A stretch of 41,028 nucleotides of DNA, taken from Bacteroidota bacterium. GTDB taxonomy: Bacteria > Bacteroidota > Rhodothermia > Rhodothermales > JABDKH01. The translations under genes and the position numbers were made by a program. Below, piece after piece: positions 25,532 through 34,178 of the stretch. Location: contig JAGQWL010000030.1 of the NCBI GenBank assembly GCA_020437385.1, positions 1 to 41,028 of the forward strand, in the 5' to 3' direction. The first letter of the stretch is position 1, and each line of letters begins with the position of its first letter. The notes under the pieces were generated by a model. The model did no database searches. It was not told the origin of the DNA and worked only from the letters and a program-made list of their open reading frames with translations.

Positions 25532-28219
25532 ATGTCAGCAAAGCAGTCCGCTACGTTGTTTGACGGAACAGAAGATGAAACTGCTGTTCGGGGAAGTACG
25601 CCGCTTATGCGTCAGTACTACTCGATCAAGGAAAAGCATCCGAATACGGTCCTGCTTTTTCGAATGGGTGACTTCTATGAGACGTTCGACGAAGATGCGC
25701 GTCTGGTTGCTCCGATACTGGGACTCACGCTGACAAAGCGCGCGAACGGAAAGGCAGAAGACGTCGCACTCGCGGGATTCCCGCATCATGCACTGGACTC
25801 CTATCTACCAAAGCTCGTCCGGACGGGACACCGTGTCGCCATCTGTGAACAGGTCGAGGATCCGAAGACGGCTAAGACGATCGTCCGCCGAGAGGTAGTA
25901 GAAGTGGTTTCTCCGGGCGTGTCATTCCGGGACGAGCTTCTGAATCCACGGCGTGCCAACTACCTCTGTGCGCTTGTCTTCGCAAGCAATCGCCAGACGG
26001 CCGGCCTCGCGTTTGTTGACGCCTCCACCGGCGAGTTTTTCGCAGCAGAGATTGACGCTGCAGAACTTGAACGCGTGCTCGACGGCATCGCCCCAACGGA
26101 GCTGCTTCTTTCCGAAAAGCAGTCGCTGGACCGCATCCCCACCGAACAGACAGGAACGCTGGTGACGAGCCTTCCGGACTGGCTCTTTGGTTTCGACATG
26201 GCCCAGTCAGCGTTGACCGATCACTTCCGGACGCATTCGCTGAAAGGTTTCGGGTTGGACAACCTTCCGCTGGCGACGCGTGCAGCCGGCGCCGTCATAC
26301 AGTATGTTCGCGAATCCCAGAATGGACGGATCCCCCAGATTCGGAGTCTGAAACGCTACCAGACCGAGACATTCATGTTGCTCGATCCGGCGACGCGTCG
26401 CAACCTGGATCTCGAGCACGAAGTCGATACGGGAAAGTCGGTTGTAGCTATACTCGACCGAACGAGAACCCCGATGGGTGCCCGACGGCTTCGAGCATGG
26501 ATCTTTCGACCACTTGTGGAAGAAGGTCAGATCAATGCTCGCCTGGATGGTGTCGCCGAGTTTATTCGAAAGGACCGCCGTCGCTCGGTCAGCACTGCAT
26601 TGGAGGCGATCGGGGATATCGAGCGGCTCGTCGTCAGGAACGCCACGGGGCGGTCTACGCCTCGTGACCTCTCCGCGCTTGCGTCGTCATTGCGGGCTGC
26701 GCGCGAGATCCCTGCGCTCCTCAAGGACGCCCGTGCGCACATCGTACGTGAGACGGCCGCGGGCATCGATCCCTGCGACGAGGTTGTCGATTTGATCGAG
26801 GCCGCGATCGTCGCCGAACCACCCGCAAGCCTGGGCTCCGGCGTCACGTTCCGCAACGGTTTCAATGCAGAGTTGGACGAAGCGCGGTCGCTGAGTTCAT
26901 CCGGGAAAGAACACATTGCCCGCATTCAGAAGGCAGAGTCTGGTCGGAGTGGAATCCCGTCCCTCAAAGTGGGATACAACAAAGTGTTTGGCTACTACCT
27001 TGAGGTCACAAACGCTCACAAAGACAAGGTCCCGGATTACTTCATCCGTAAACAAACGCTCGTAAACGCAGAGCGCTACATTACTCCGGAACTGAAGGAA
27101 CTGGAGGAGAAGATCCTTCGGGCGCAGGAGACCATCGAGGGACTTGAGCGGGAGCTGTTTGACAAGATCCGCACGGAAGTGGCGGCCCACGAAGAACGTG
27201 CGCTCTCCGTTGCGGATTCGATTGCGACCATCGACACGCTGTGCGCCTTCGCCACAGCCTCCGAAGCTGGACGGTTCGTAAGAGCGGTGGTCGATTCGGG
27301 CAGCGTCCTCGATATACAGGGTGGCCGTCATCCTGTCGTTGAGGCATCGCTTGAACCGGGTGAGCAGTTTATTCCAAACTCCGTGACGATTGACCCGGAG
27401 ACGGAACAGATCCTCGTCATCACCGGGCCAAACATGGCCGGTAAGTCCGTAGTATTGCGGCAAACAGGTCTTATCGTGCTGCTTGCCCAGGTCGGATGCT
27501 ACGTTCCTGCCGAGCGCGCGCGCGTCGGCGTCGTCGACCGGATCTTCACCCGCGTTGGCGCCTCCGACAATCTTTCGGCAGGGGAGAGTACCTTTCTTGT
27601 GGAAATGAACGAGGCCGCAAACATTCTTAACAACGCGACGCCGCGCTCACTGATACTGCTGGACGAAGTTGGACGAGGTACGAGTACATTCGATGGATTG
27701 TCTATTGCATGGTCTCTAGTCGAATACCTCCACGAGCACGGTCCCGTTCGTGCGAAGACCATGTTTGCGACCCACTACCACGAGTTGAACGAACTGGCTT
27801 CAAGGCTCGAACGTGTTGCCAACTACCGGGTCCTGGTCGAAGAACACGCCGGTCGCGTAGTGTTCCTGCGGAAGCTTGTGCGTGGGGGAGCGGATCATTC
27901 GTACGGGATTGAGGTTGCCCGGATGGCGGGTCTTCCGGAGCCGGTTGTTTCGCGCGCCCGCGAGATTCTGTTTCATCTAGAGAAGTCATCGCTTGTCGAA
28001 GATGCACCTCAGGCCGGCGACGGCGCCACACGGCCTGTCCGCGTCGGCGCGCCAATGTCGCATCCCGATCAATCAGCCGGAAGAGATACTCTTGGCCCTG
28101 TCGCACGTGACATCATTGAGAAGATAGCCAGAGTCGATGTGAACACGCTTACGCCCGTTCAGGCACTGGTCCTGCTCTCCGAGTTGTCCTCAATTGCAAA
28201 GACATATCATGATTCGTGA
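25532..28219 (+). CDS. mutS: DNA mismatch repair protein MutS
   Basis: Recognises base mismatches and small loops and recruits MutL. At 895 aa it has the full domain set. The mismatch-binding motif is F48-Y49-E50 in RMGDFYETF. Connector, lever and clamp follow, with LLDPATRRNLDL and KVGYNKVFGYYLEVT. The ABC-type ATPase has Walker A GPNMAGKS (632-639) and Walker B LILLDEVGRGTSTFDG (D711-E712), and THYHEL is also present. The C-terminus after about residue 820 is variable with a final conserved helix (LTPVQALVLLSELSSI). This is MutS1, not MutS2, since no Smr domain is present. It lies between the patatin and carbonic anhydrase genes, with the latter overlapping its last codons. Confidence 0.98.
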   Translation: MSAKQSATLFDGTEDETAVRGSTPLMRQYYSIKEKHPNTVLLFRMGDFYETFDEDARLVAPILGLTLTKRANGKAEDVALAGFPHHALDSYLPKLVRTGHRVAICEQVEDPKTAKTIVRREVVEVVSPGVSFRDELLNPRRANYLCALVFASNRQTAGLAFVDASTGEFFAAEIDAAELERVLDGIAPTELLLSEKQSLDRIPTEQTGTLVTSLPDWLFGFDMAQSALTDHFRTHSLKGFGLDNLPLATRAAGAVIQYVRESQNGRIPQIRSLKRYQTETFMLLDPATRRNLDLEHEVDTGKSVVAILDRTRTPMGARRLRAWIFRPLVEEGQINARLDGVAEFIRKDRRRSVSTALEAIGDIERLVVRNATGRSTPRDLSALASSLRAAREIPALLKDARAHIVRETAAGIDPCDEVVDLIEAAIVAEPPASLGSGVTFRNGFNAELDEARSLSSSGKEHIARIQKAESGRSGIPSLKVGYNKVFGYYLEVTNAHKDKVPDYFIRKQTLVNAERYITPELKELEEKILRAQETIEGLERELFDKIRTEVAAHEERALSVADSIATIDTLCAFATASEAGRFVRAVVDSGSVLDIQGGRHPVVEASLEPGEQFIPNSVTIDPETEQILVITGPNMAGKSVVLRQTGLIVLLAQVGCYVPAERARVGVVDRIFTRVGASDNLSAGESTFLVEMNEAANILNNATPRSLILLDEVGRGTSTFDGLSIAWSLVEYLHEHGPVRAKTMFATHYHELNELASRLERVANYRVLVEEHAGRVVFLRKLVRGGADHSYGIEVARMAGLPEPVVSRAREILFHLEKSSLVEDAPQAGDGATRPVRVGAPMSHPDQSAGRDTLGPVARDIIEKIARVDVNTLTPVQALVLLSELSSIAKTYHDS

Positions 28220-28763
28220 GTTCATCGGTAAGACGCCGCTACTTGAGGGCAAGAACTTCGTCGCAGACTCGGCGGACGTGATCGGTGACGTTCGCCTCGG
28301 TCCACAGTCGTCTGTCTGGTTCAATGTGACGATTCGCGGCGACGTGAATCGAATCAGAATCGGCAGTCGATCGAACGTTCAGGACAACAGCTGCATCCAT
28401 GTTACGCACGAAACCGCGCCCACAGTCATCGGGGATGAGGTTACGATCGGACACTCGGCCATTATACACGGATGCAGAATCCGGGACCGCGTTCTGATCG
28501 GCATGGGTGCCATCGTTCTGGATCACGCTGACATCGGGTCTGATTCGATCGTTGGGGCAGGTGCGCTGGTCACGTCTCGTACCGTTGTCCCACCCCGCAG
28601 CATGGTACTTGGTTCACCGGCCCGCGTGGTGCGTGAATTGACCGACGTGGAGATCGCCTCGATCCGCTCGTACGCAGCGAACTACGTCAGGTACTCGGCA
28701 GTGTACCTCGGCCTGGAACAGCCCGCTACAAACCCCTTCTATGATGCGTCGGCGCCCGAATAG
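28209..28763 (+). CDS. Gamma-class carbonic anhydrase-like protein (YrdA type)
   Basis: A 184-aa left-handed beta-helix protein built from hexapeptide repeats, for example VIGDVRLGPQSSVWFNVTIRG. The ATG at 28209 overlaps the end of mutS by 11 bases, suggesting translational coupling. Metal-ligand histidines are visible in C-I-H64-V-T-H67 and in IGH82SAIIH87GC, the pattern of YrdA/PaaY/gamma-CA trimers that bind zinc or iron between subunits. IGMGAIVLDHADIGS and PARVVREL are further family blocks. Members hydrate CO2 or have lost that activity; the acidic loop of the methanogen enzyme Cam is missing, so activity is uncertain. Its last 38 bases overlap, tail to tail, with the deacetylase gene on the other strand. 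Confidence 0.9.
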   Translation: MIREFIGKTPLLEGKNFVADSADVIGDVRLGPQSSVWFNVTIRGDVNRIRIGSRSNVQDNSCIHVTHETAPTVIGDEVTIGHSAIIHGCRIRDRVLIGMGAIVLDHADIGSDSIVGAGALVTSRTVVPPRSMVLGSPARVVRELTDVEIASIRSYAANYVRYSAVYLGLEQPATNPFYDASAPE

Positions 28764-29415
28764 GCGAGTCGATACGCCAGCCGGCGTTCCTCAACTCGGT
28801 CAGAACGGACCGAACCAGGGCAAGCCGTGTTACCGGCGCAGGAGCTGAATCGTGCAAAACGATGATTGATCCGTGTCGCACTGCTCCCACGACAGCAGCA
28901 CCAAAGGGACGCGCATCGCCTTCGTAGTCAAAGTCCGCCGTCATCACGTCCCACAATACACAGGTGCGACCTGTGCGTCTGCACCAGGCCAGGAGGCCCG
29001 GAGTGACGTGACCGTACGGCGGACGGACCAGCGCGGCCGCACTACCAGTACTCTCGGTAAGAATACGATCACTTGCCGCCAGATCAGCCACACAGCTTTC
29101 GCGGGAAACCTTCCAGTAGTCGATGTGGCGCAATCCGTGATTTCCAACCGTGTGCCCCGAGGCAACGATGCGCTTAACAATGGGACCGGTGTCGTGGACG
29201 CGTGACGCCGTCAGAAAGAACGTGGCCTTCGCGCCGAACTCATCCAGGAGATCCAGAACGAGCGGCGTAAGGTCCGGCGTGGGACCGTCATCGAAAGTCA
29301 GGTACGCGGTCCGCGTTTCAGTGGCAATCCGAGACAACGTAGAAGGCAGGAGTGGGCCGACCAGTCGACCTCCGCTGGACAGCAATTTTATCCGTCTCTG
29401 AATGTTGCTCTGCAT
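28726..29415 (-). CDS. NodB-domain polysaccharide deacetylase
   Basis: A 229-aa carbohydrate esterase family 4 protein that removes N- or O-acetyl groups from sugars. The ATG at 29415 lies eight bases after the stop of the glycosyltransferase gene and is preferred to an ATG at 29442, which would overlap it. Motif 1 is LTFDDGPTP with D42 as base and D43 as metal ligand. Motif 2 is GNH93GLRH97. Motif 3 is RPPYGH. The remaining blocks are DVMTADFDY and SIIVLHDS. No clear signal peptide is present, so it may act at the cytoplasmic face on a lipid-linked sugar. Third gene of a flippase-GT2-deacetylase cassette. Confidence 0.9.
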   Translation of the reverse strand: MQSNIQRRIKLLSSGGRLVGPLLPSTLSRIATETRTAYLTFDDGPTPDLTPLVLDLLDEFGAKATFFLTASRVHDTGPIVKRIVASGHTVGNHGLRHIDYWKVSRESCVADLAASDRILTESTGSAAALVRPPYGHVTPGLLAWCRRTGRTCVLWDVMTADFDYEGDARPFGAAVVGAVRHGSIIVLHDSAPAPVTRLALVRSVLTELRNAGWRIDSPIRAPTHHRRGL

Positions 29416-29422
29416 GGGTTGG

Positions 29423-30526
29423 TCACCATCTGTCCGTTGCAAACAGACCCATCGTCGAAACGAAGACGATGTAGAATGGCTGAAGGAGTGCAGCGAGCGG
29501 AAACAACCGGAGGAGCGGTTCGCGGCGGTAGAGGCGGGCGGCCGGCCACAAGATCAATGCATCGCCGGATGCTTTTGTCAACACAAGGGCGATCGCGAGC
29601 CAGGCTGACACGATGCCTGCGAGTGCACCTGCGGCCAAACCAAGAAGCAGCACGTAGAACAAGAACACCGCGATGGATATTATGCGGATCCTCCGATCCG
29701 GAAATCGCCCGGCCATTGAGGACCATCGAATCCGTTGTCGCAGAAAGTCGGACAGGCTTGCGGCCGGATCGCTGTAGACCGCCGCATCAAGACCAGGTGC
29801 AAATGCCACGCGCCAATCCTGGCGAGCATGGATGGTCTGCAACAACGCCTCATCGAAGCCCGGAAGCGAAGCAATCTCGGGATGACGCGTGGATTCGTCT
29901 TCGAAAACATCTTTTCGATAACACAGGTTGGCACTGTTGCAGATCGTGGGAAGACCGGAACCGATGGAACCTGCACCAACTGCGACAAGACCGAGAAACT
30001 CGAGTGACTGCAAACGACCGAAGATGGACCCGTCATCCTCGAACAATACAGGGCCGGCAACAAATCCCACATCTTCGGTCAGATGCCCCAGCATCTGCGA
30101 CGTCCAACCAGGAGACTGACGGCAGTCTGCGTCTGTCACGAGGATGATGTCGGCGCTGGTGGCGTCGAGGCCCGTCCGAATCGCCGAGGACTTTCCGGTT
30201 GACCATCCAGTTGTTGAGACCAACCTGACTGACGCCCCATACAACCGGTGCGACCGTACGACTTCTTCCGTTGCGTCGCTGGACTGGTCGTTTACAACGA
30301 TTATCTCGCCGATTGGTGCCGTCTGTTGGGCCAGTGCGTCGAGGCATCTGCCAATAGATGCTTCCTCGTTCTTCGCAGCAATCAGGATGGAGGCCCTCTG
30401 GAAACTCGATGCAGCTGCTGCCGGCGGCTTCTCGTGTATCGCGAGCAGGCCGCGCCGACATGCCAGGGCCATCAGCACATAGGCGACCCCAAGAGCCACT
30501 GCCGTTGCTCCCAACAGGTTGATCAT
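29423..30526 (-). CDS. Membrane GT2-family glycosyltransferase
   Basis: A 367-aa enzyme that transfers sugar from a nucleotide donor to a lipid or growing glycan. An N-terminal membrane helix (LLGATAVALGVAYVLMALA) precedes the GT-A domain: ASILIAAKNEEASIGRCL, VVNDQSSDAT, and the metal-binding D132-A-D134. FDEALL (D225-E226) and Q264-RIRW match the D and QxxRW elements of processive type II transferases. Two or three membrane helices follow (about residues 282-360). Its ATG overlaps the stop of the flippase-like gene by four bases (ATGA) and the deacetylase starts eight bases after its own stop, so the three are almost certainly one operon. Confidence 0.9.
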   Translation of the reverse strand: MINLLGATAVALGVAYVLMALACRRGLLAIHEKPPAAAASSFQRASILIAAKNEEASIGRCLDALAQQTAPIGEIIVVNDQSSDATEEVVRSHRLYGASVRLVSTTGWSTGKSSAIRTGLDATSADIILVTDADCRQSPGWTSQMLGHLTEDVGFVAGPVLFEDDGSIFGRLQSLEFLGLVAVGAGSIGSGLPTICNSANLCYRKDVFEDESTRHPEIASLPGFDEALLQTIHARQDWRVAFAPGLDAAVYSDPAASLSDFLRQRIRWSSMAGRFPDRRIRIISIAVFLFYVLLLGLAAGALAGIVSAWLAIALVLTKASGDALILWPAARLYRREPLLRLFPLAALLQPFYIVFVSTMGLFATDRW

Positions 30527-31455
30527 GCGCCAGACTCCTTTTTCGAGAGATGCCGCACCGCAAACGGGATTCCAATCAACGCGGGCATTAAGACGTTGAT
30601 GCCAAATATCGCAAGGGCCGCGTTGAACGCAGCGGCATTGCTCATCCCGGCGTAGCCGAACACAAACGCCGCGGCACCCTCGCGTACGCCCAGGTCCAGG
30701 AATGACACGGGTGGCGTGACGGATCTGACAAAGAATACGACGGCGCAGGTCGACAACAGGACAACCATGGACTCGTCGATCCCGAACGCTCGGACGGCGA
30801 GTACGAACTGAATGGTGAAGACGACGTAGCGCAGAATCGCGAACCCGAGTGACTGATACCTGTCGGCGAGCGACACCGACGCCAGAAAGTCAAATGACTG
30901 CGAGACGCGCCGGGGAAGAAGCCGAAAGGAAAAAAGTCGGTCGCCGGCAAGGAAAACGAGTCCCAGAGCTATCCAGTAGACGAACGCTGCGGGAAAGAGA
31001 AGCCGCACCCATCCCTCTGCGCCTACAGCTCGACTGTAAACTGAGGCAGCCATCAGGCAACCAAATGCGATAACAACCTGCTCTCCAAAGCGCGAAATGA
31101 GGACGGATGCCGCAACCTTCCAACGATCCGCACGCTCGGACTCGAATGTTCGTCCGTAGAACTCACCAATTCGGGCTGGTGTTATGAGTGCGAGAGAAAA
31201 ACCGGCAAGAACCGCCCGCGTCAATGTCGCAATAGACTGTCCGGGATCAATCGGACGAACAACGGGACGCCACACGAGCACCTCAAGGATGACATTGACC
31301 GGCATCAGCACGACAACGAGAAACACCAACCCGACGTCTCCATCGGCCGCCGTATCGAGGATACGATCGGCGTCTATCCAAAGGATGACGATGGCAATAG
31401 AAGCAATTGCAACGATTACCTGCAGGACGGACTTGAGTAAGGATGCGTGGGACAA
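30523..31455 (-). CDS. Flippase-like integral membrane protein (UPF0104/LPG synthase TM family)
   Basis: A 310-aa protein with about seven or eight hydrophobic helices, for example VLQVIVAIASIAIVILWI and DVGLVFLVVVLMPVNVILEVLVW. The segment SLALITPARIGEFYGR is the family hallmark (LPGRxGE-like), as is TPPVSFLDLGVREGAAAFVF near the end. It matches the membrane part of lysylphosphatidylglycerol synthase/MprF, which without the synthetase domain is thought to move lipids across the membrane. The first available start is a TTG at 31455. The gene heads the cassette with GT2 and deacetylase and diverges from purD. Which lipid it handles is unknown. Confidence 0.85.
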   Translation of the reverse strand: MSHASLLKSVLQVIVAIASIAIVILWIDADRILDTAADGDVGLVFLVVVLMPVNVILEVLVWRPVVRPIDPGQSIATLTRAVLAGFSLALITPARIGEFYGRTFESERADRWKVAASVLISRFGEQVVIAFGCLMAASVYSRAVGAEGWVRLLFPAAFVYWIALGLVFLAGDRLFSFRLLPRRVSQSFDFLASVSLADRYQSLGFAILRYVVFTIQFVLAVRAFGIDESMVVLLSTCAVVFFVRSVTPPVSFLDLGVREGAAAFVFGYAGMSNAAAFNAALAIFGINVLMPALIGIPFAVRHLSKKESGA

Positions 31456-31512
31456 GCCGGAACCAGATGGACGATGGAGCCATGCCGACCGAATTCGTCC
31501 AACGATTGGACG

Positions 31513-31527
31513 TCAGGCCATGCCTGA
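31513..31527. promoter_or_regulatory. Inverted repeat between the flippase-like gene and purD
   Basis: TCAGGC-CAT-GCCTGA forms a 6+3+6 inverted repeat in the 132-bp divergent region, 61 bases before the purD ATG. It does not match the enterobacterial PurR box. It may be an operator or chance. Confidence 0.25.
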
Positions 31528-31587
31528 TGCCTGAAGCAACTCGGAAGTCAGTAACTTGCGGTATTGTAAACAGCATCCTCAAGATAC

Positions 31588-32865
31588 ATGCGGATTTTGA
31601 TTGTTGGGAGCGGCGGCCGTGAGCACGCCCTTGCGCACCGACTGGCCTCGGAGGGCAACGAAGTGGTCTGCGCACCGGGTAACGCGGGCACCGCGCTCGT
31701 GGCGGAGAACGTGGCCGTAAACGCGGATGATGTGACCGGCCTCATGCGATTCGTCGAGCAACAGCGAATCGACTTGACCGTAGTCGGACCAGAGGCACCA
31801 CTCGTGCTGGGTATTGCAGACGCGTTTCAAGAGAGTGGCCATCCGATTGTTGGTCCAAGCGCGTCGGCCGCACGTCTTGAGGGCAGCAAGGCATTCGCAA
31901 AGGCGTTCATGGCGCGTCATGAGATTCCGACAGCCCGATTCAGCGGGTTCCGACGCGGCGAGTTGAACGATGCAATCGCGTACGTGCGCTCCGAAGGCGC
32001 GCCAATCGTCATTAAGGCCTCCGGACTTGCTGCGGGCAAGGGCGCCGTCGTTTGTTTGGATCTTGCATCTGCGGAGAGTACGCTTCGCGAAATGCTGGAT
32101 GGAGAGTCCTTTGGCACTGCATCAGACGAGGTGGTTGTCGAGTCTTTCATGGAGGGTGAGGAGGCCTCGGTCTTCGTCCTCTGTGATGGCGTCGATTACG
32201 TGATGTTGCCGGGTGCACAGGATCACAAGCGGATCGGTGATGGCGACGTCGGACCAAACACTGGCGGAATGGGTGCCTATTCGCCGGCACCTGTCTTGAC
32301 TAAGAGCGTTCTCGAGCGCGTACGTCACACGATCATTGAACCGACTCTCAGCGGCATGGTCGAGGAGGAAACGCCGTACGCCGGGTTTCTCTACGTCGGT
32401 CTCATGATCGATGCGGGAGGAAACCCTCGTGTAGTCGAGTACAACTGTCGGCTGGGAGATCCTGAGACGCAGGTGATCATTCCGCGGATTCGGTCGCGAC
32501 TCACGGATCTGCTGACCGCATGCGCCGAGCATCGATTGGGTGGGATTACCGCGGAACTCGACGACCGCAGCGCGGCAGTAGTGGTTGTCGCGTCAAACGG
32601 ATATCCGGCTTCATACCGAAAGGGTTACCCGATTTCGGGCCTTGACGACGTAGGTGGCGTTGCGACAGTATACCACGCGGGTACAGCAGAGTCAGACGGT
32701 CGCGTGGTTACAAACGGTGGTCGCGTCCTGGGGATTACCGGACTCGGACAGACGCTCCAGGAGGCTTTGTCCCATGCGTATGACGGAGTGGCAAGGATCG
32801 CGTTCGAAGGAATGACCTTTCGACGCGACATCGGTCGAAAGGGGCTTGCTCGTTCCATCAGCTGA
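31588..32865 (+). CDS. purD: Phosphoribosylamine-glycine ligase (GAR synthetase)
   Basis: Catalyses step two of de novo purine synthesis: 5-phosphoribosylamine plus glycine plus ATP gives GAR. At 425 aa it has the normal single-function length. The N-terminal RILIVGSGGREHALAHRL is the hallmark. The ATP-grasp domain shows APIVIKASGLAAGKGAVV and DHKRIGDGDVGPNTGGMGAY. The metal-binding strand is VVEYNCRLGDPETQV. The C-terminal domain has VVVASNGYPASYRKG and TNGGRVLGITG. No other purine gene is in the window. The next gene begins 10 bp downstream with an AAGGA sequence, so cotranscription with the beta-propeller protein is likely but probably not functional. Confidence 0.98.
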   Translation: MRILIVGSGGREHALAHRLASEGNEVVCAPGNAGTALVAENVAVNADDVTGLMRFVEQQRIDLTVVGPEAPLVLGIADAFQESGHPIVGPSASAARLEGSKAFAKAFMARHEIPTARFSGFRRGELNDAIAYVRSEGAPIVIKASGLAAGKGAVVCLDLASAESTLREMLDGESFGTASDEVVVESFMEGEEASVFVLCDGVDYVMLPGAQDHKRIGDGDVGPNTGGMGAYSPAPVLTKSVLERVRHTIIEPTLSGMVEEETPYAGFLYVGLMIDAGGNPRVVEYNCRLGDPETQVIIPRIRSRLTDLLTACAEHRLGGITAELDDRSAAVVVVASNGYPASYRKGYPISGLDDVGGVATVYHAGTAESDGRVVTNGGRVLGITGLGQTLQEALSHAYDGVARIAFEGMTFRRDIGRKGLARSIS

Positions 32866-32875
32866 CGAAGGAACG

Positions 32876-33745
32876 ATGATCCGCACCCTGTTGCTCGCAG
32901 TCGCGTCCGCCGGGCTGGCTCCAGCCAGCCACGTCGCAAACGCACAGGCGTTGCCGGACACAGTAGATCTGGTGACGGCTATTCCTGTCGTCCGGTTTGA
33001 ACGGGCGGTCGCGATGGATAACGATAAGAGCGAGACCGTCTACGTCGCCGACTCCGCGACGGATCAGATCGTTCGACTCGACTTGAGCACGGGTTCCGTT
33101 GAGCGATGGGCTGGGCCCGGTGGGGGACTACAACAGTTTGATGCTCCCAGCGACATCGATGCGACGAACGGGTTGAGGATCATCGTGGCGGACGAGGGGA
33201 ATGGCCGATTAGTCTGGTTGTCCGCCGATGGCGTTTTTGTCTCGGCGGTGTCGCTCGGTCCGACGCCTGGGAATTTCGATTCGGTCGTACGCCGGCCGGT
33301 CTCAATTGCAGCGATCGGTGATGCAGTGGTATTCATTGATGCCGCGAGATCCGAGTTGCTTCAATGGACACCGGCACAGGGTGTGAGGCGCATCGCGGGC
33401 GGTGCGGGTTCTCCGGTCTTCCTTGTCGATCCGACCGCTGTCACGATCGATGAAGACAACATCTTTGTTGCGGACGAGGGTAGTCGATCCGTTCTTGTGT
33501 TCGATCGTCTCGGATCCCTGGAACGGCAACTGTGTCGGCAGGAATGCGCCGAGATCCGGAACGTCGGAATCGTTGGAACCGAAACCGTCGCCGTCGTTCT
33601 GGAGTCGGAGGTCCGGTTGTACACTCGCGACGGCCGCCTTCACCATCGCATCTACGTCCATTCAAGCGGCCTTGTCGATGCCTCGATACAATCTTCCTCC
33701 ATTCTGTTCCTGACGCGAAACGGCCTGTACCGAATTCGATACTAG
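32876..33745 (+). CDS. Exported NHL-like beta-propeller protein
   Basis: A 289-aa protein. The ATG at 32876, preceded by AAGGA, starts a signal peptide (MIRTLLLAVASAGLAPASHV then ANAQA). The body is made of about six repeats of roughly 40-45 residues, with strands such as ETVYVADSATDQIVRLDL, RIIVADEGNGRLVWL and NIFVADEGSRSVLVFDRLG. The pattern is (I/V)xVADxGxxR(V/L) as in NHL/SMP-30-type six-bladed propellers. C229 and C233 in RQLCRQECAE may form a disulfide. There is no catalytic signature, and a protein-binding or scaffold role in the periplasm is a guess. It is nearly tail to tail with DUF3465 (4 bp). Confidence 0.82.
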   Translation: MIRTLLLAVASAGLAPASHVANAQALPDTVDLVTAIPVVRFERAVAMDNDKSETVYVADSATDQIVRLDLSTGSVERWAGPGGGLQQFDAPSDIDATNGLRIIVADEGNGRLVWLSADGVFVSAVSLGPTPGNFDSVVRRPVSIAAIGDAVVFIDAARSELLQWTPAQGVRRIAGGAGSPVFLVDPTAVTIDEDNIFVADEGSRSVLVFDRLGSLERQLCRQECAEIRNVGIVGTETVAVVLESEVRLYTRDGRLHHRIYVHSSGLVDASIQSSSILFLTRNGLYRIRY

Positions 33746-33749
33746 TCGG

Positions 33750-34178
33750 TCAGTCATATCTCCGGCCGTCGACCTCGAGCCAGCCCTCGGCATGATGTCC
33801 ATCAGGATCATGATGCGTCCAATGGACGACGCCACCCTGACTGTTCCACTCATACTGACCGCGAAAATGGACCGTTGCTCCGGGCGCGACGGGGACACGG
33901 GAGGCGATATCGATATTGTGGCTAATCAATACCGTCATATCGTTCGCGAGCCGCACGACGAAACGCTGATGACGTGACCCGTCGCGATCGTCGTCAAGCA
34001 GACGAACAACGGTTCCGGTGCCCGAGACCATTCGCCCAGACTGACCAGAGTCGAAGAGAGCAGCGATCTCCGACTCGGAATCCTCGGCGACACTGTGCTC
34101 CTGAAACCTGAGATAGGCCTCGGTGCCAACAAGCAACAGGAGCAAAACGAGCAGAGATAGTTTCGTGCGGCTTGTCAC
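33750..34178 (-). CDS. DUF3465 family protein with N-terminal membrane anchor
   Basis: A 142-aa protein of unknown function. The GTG at 34178 overlaps the stop of the aldehyde dehydrogenase gene as GTGA and yields the anchor or signal TSRTKLSLLVLLLLLVGTEA. Residues 55-142 match DUF3465: GTGTVVRLLDDDRDGSRHQR, VLISHNIDIASRVP, VHFRGQYEWNSQGGVVHWTH and a C-terminal HHAEGWLEVDGRRYD. The strand pattern suggests a small beta-barrel, perhaps OB-like, facing the periplasm. Conserved histidines and an SRHQRF motif hint at ligand or metal binding, but no activity is known to me. Coupling to the dehydrogenase may be positional only. Confidence 0.85.
   Translation of the reverse strand: MTSRTKLSLLVLLLLLVGTEAYLRFQEHSVAEDSESEIAALFDSGQSGRMVSGTGTVVRLLDDDRDGSRHQRFVVRLANDMTVLISHNIDIASRVPVAPGATVHFRGQYEWNSQGGVVHWTHHDPDGHHAEGWLEVDGRRYD

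Noticed and set aside
29419-30147. Plus-strand open frame of 242 codons
   Set aside because: It lies wholly antisense to the GT2 glycosyltransferase gene, has a composition rich in Arg/Trp/Cys, and contains no domain.
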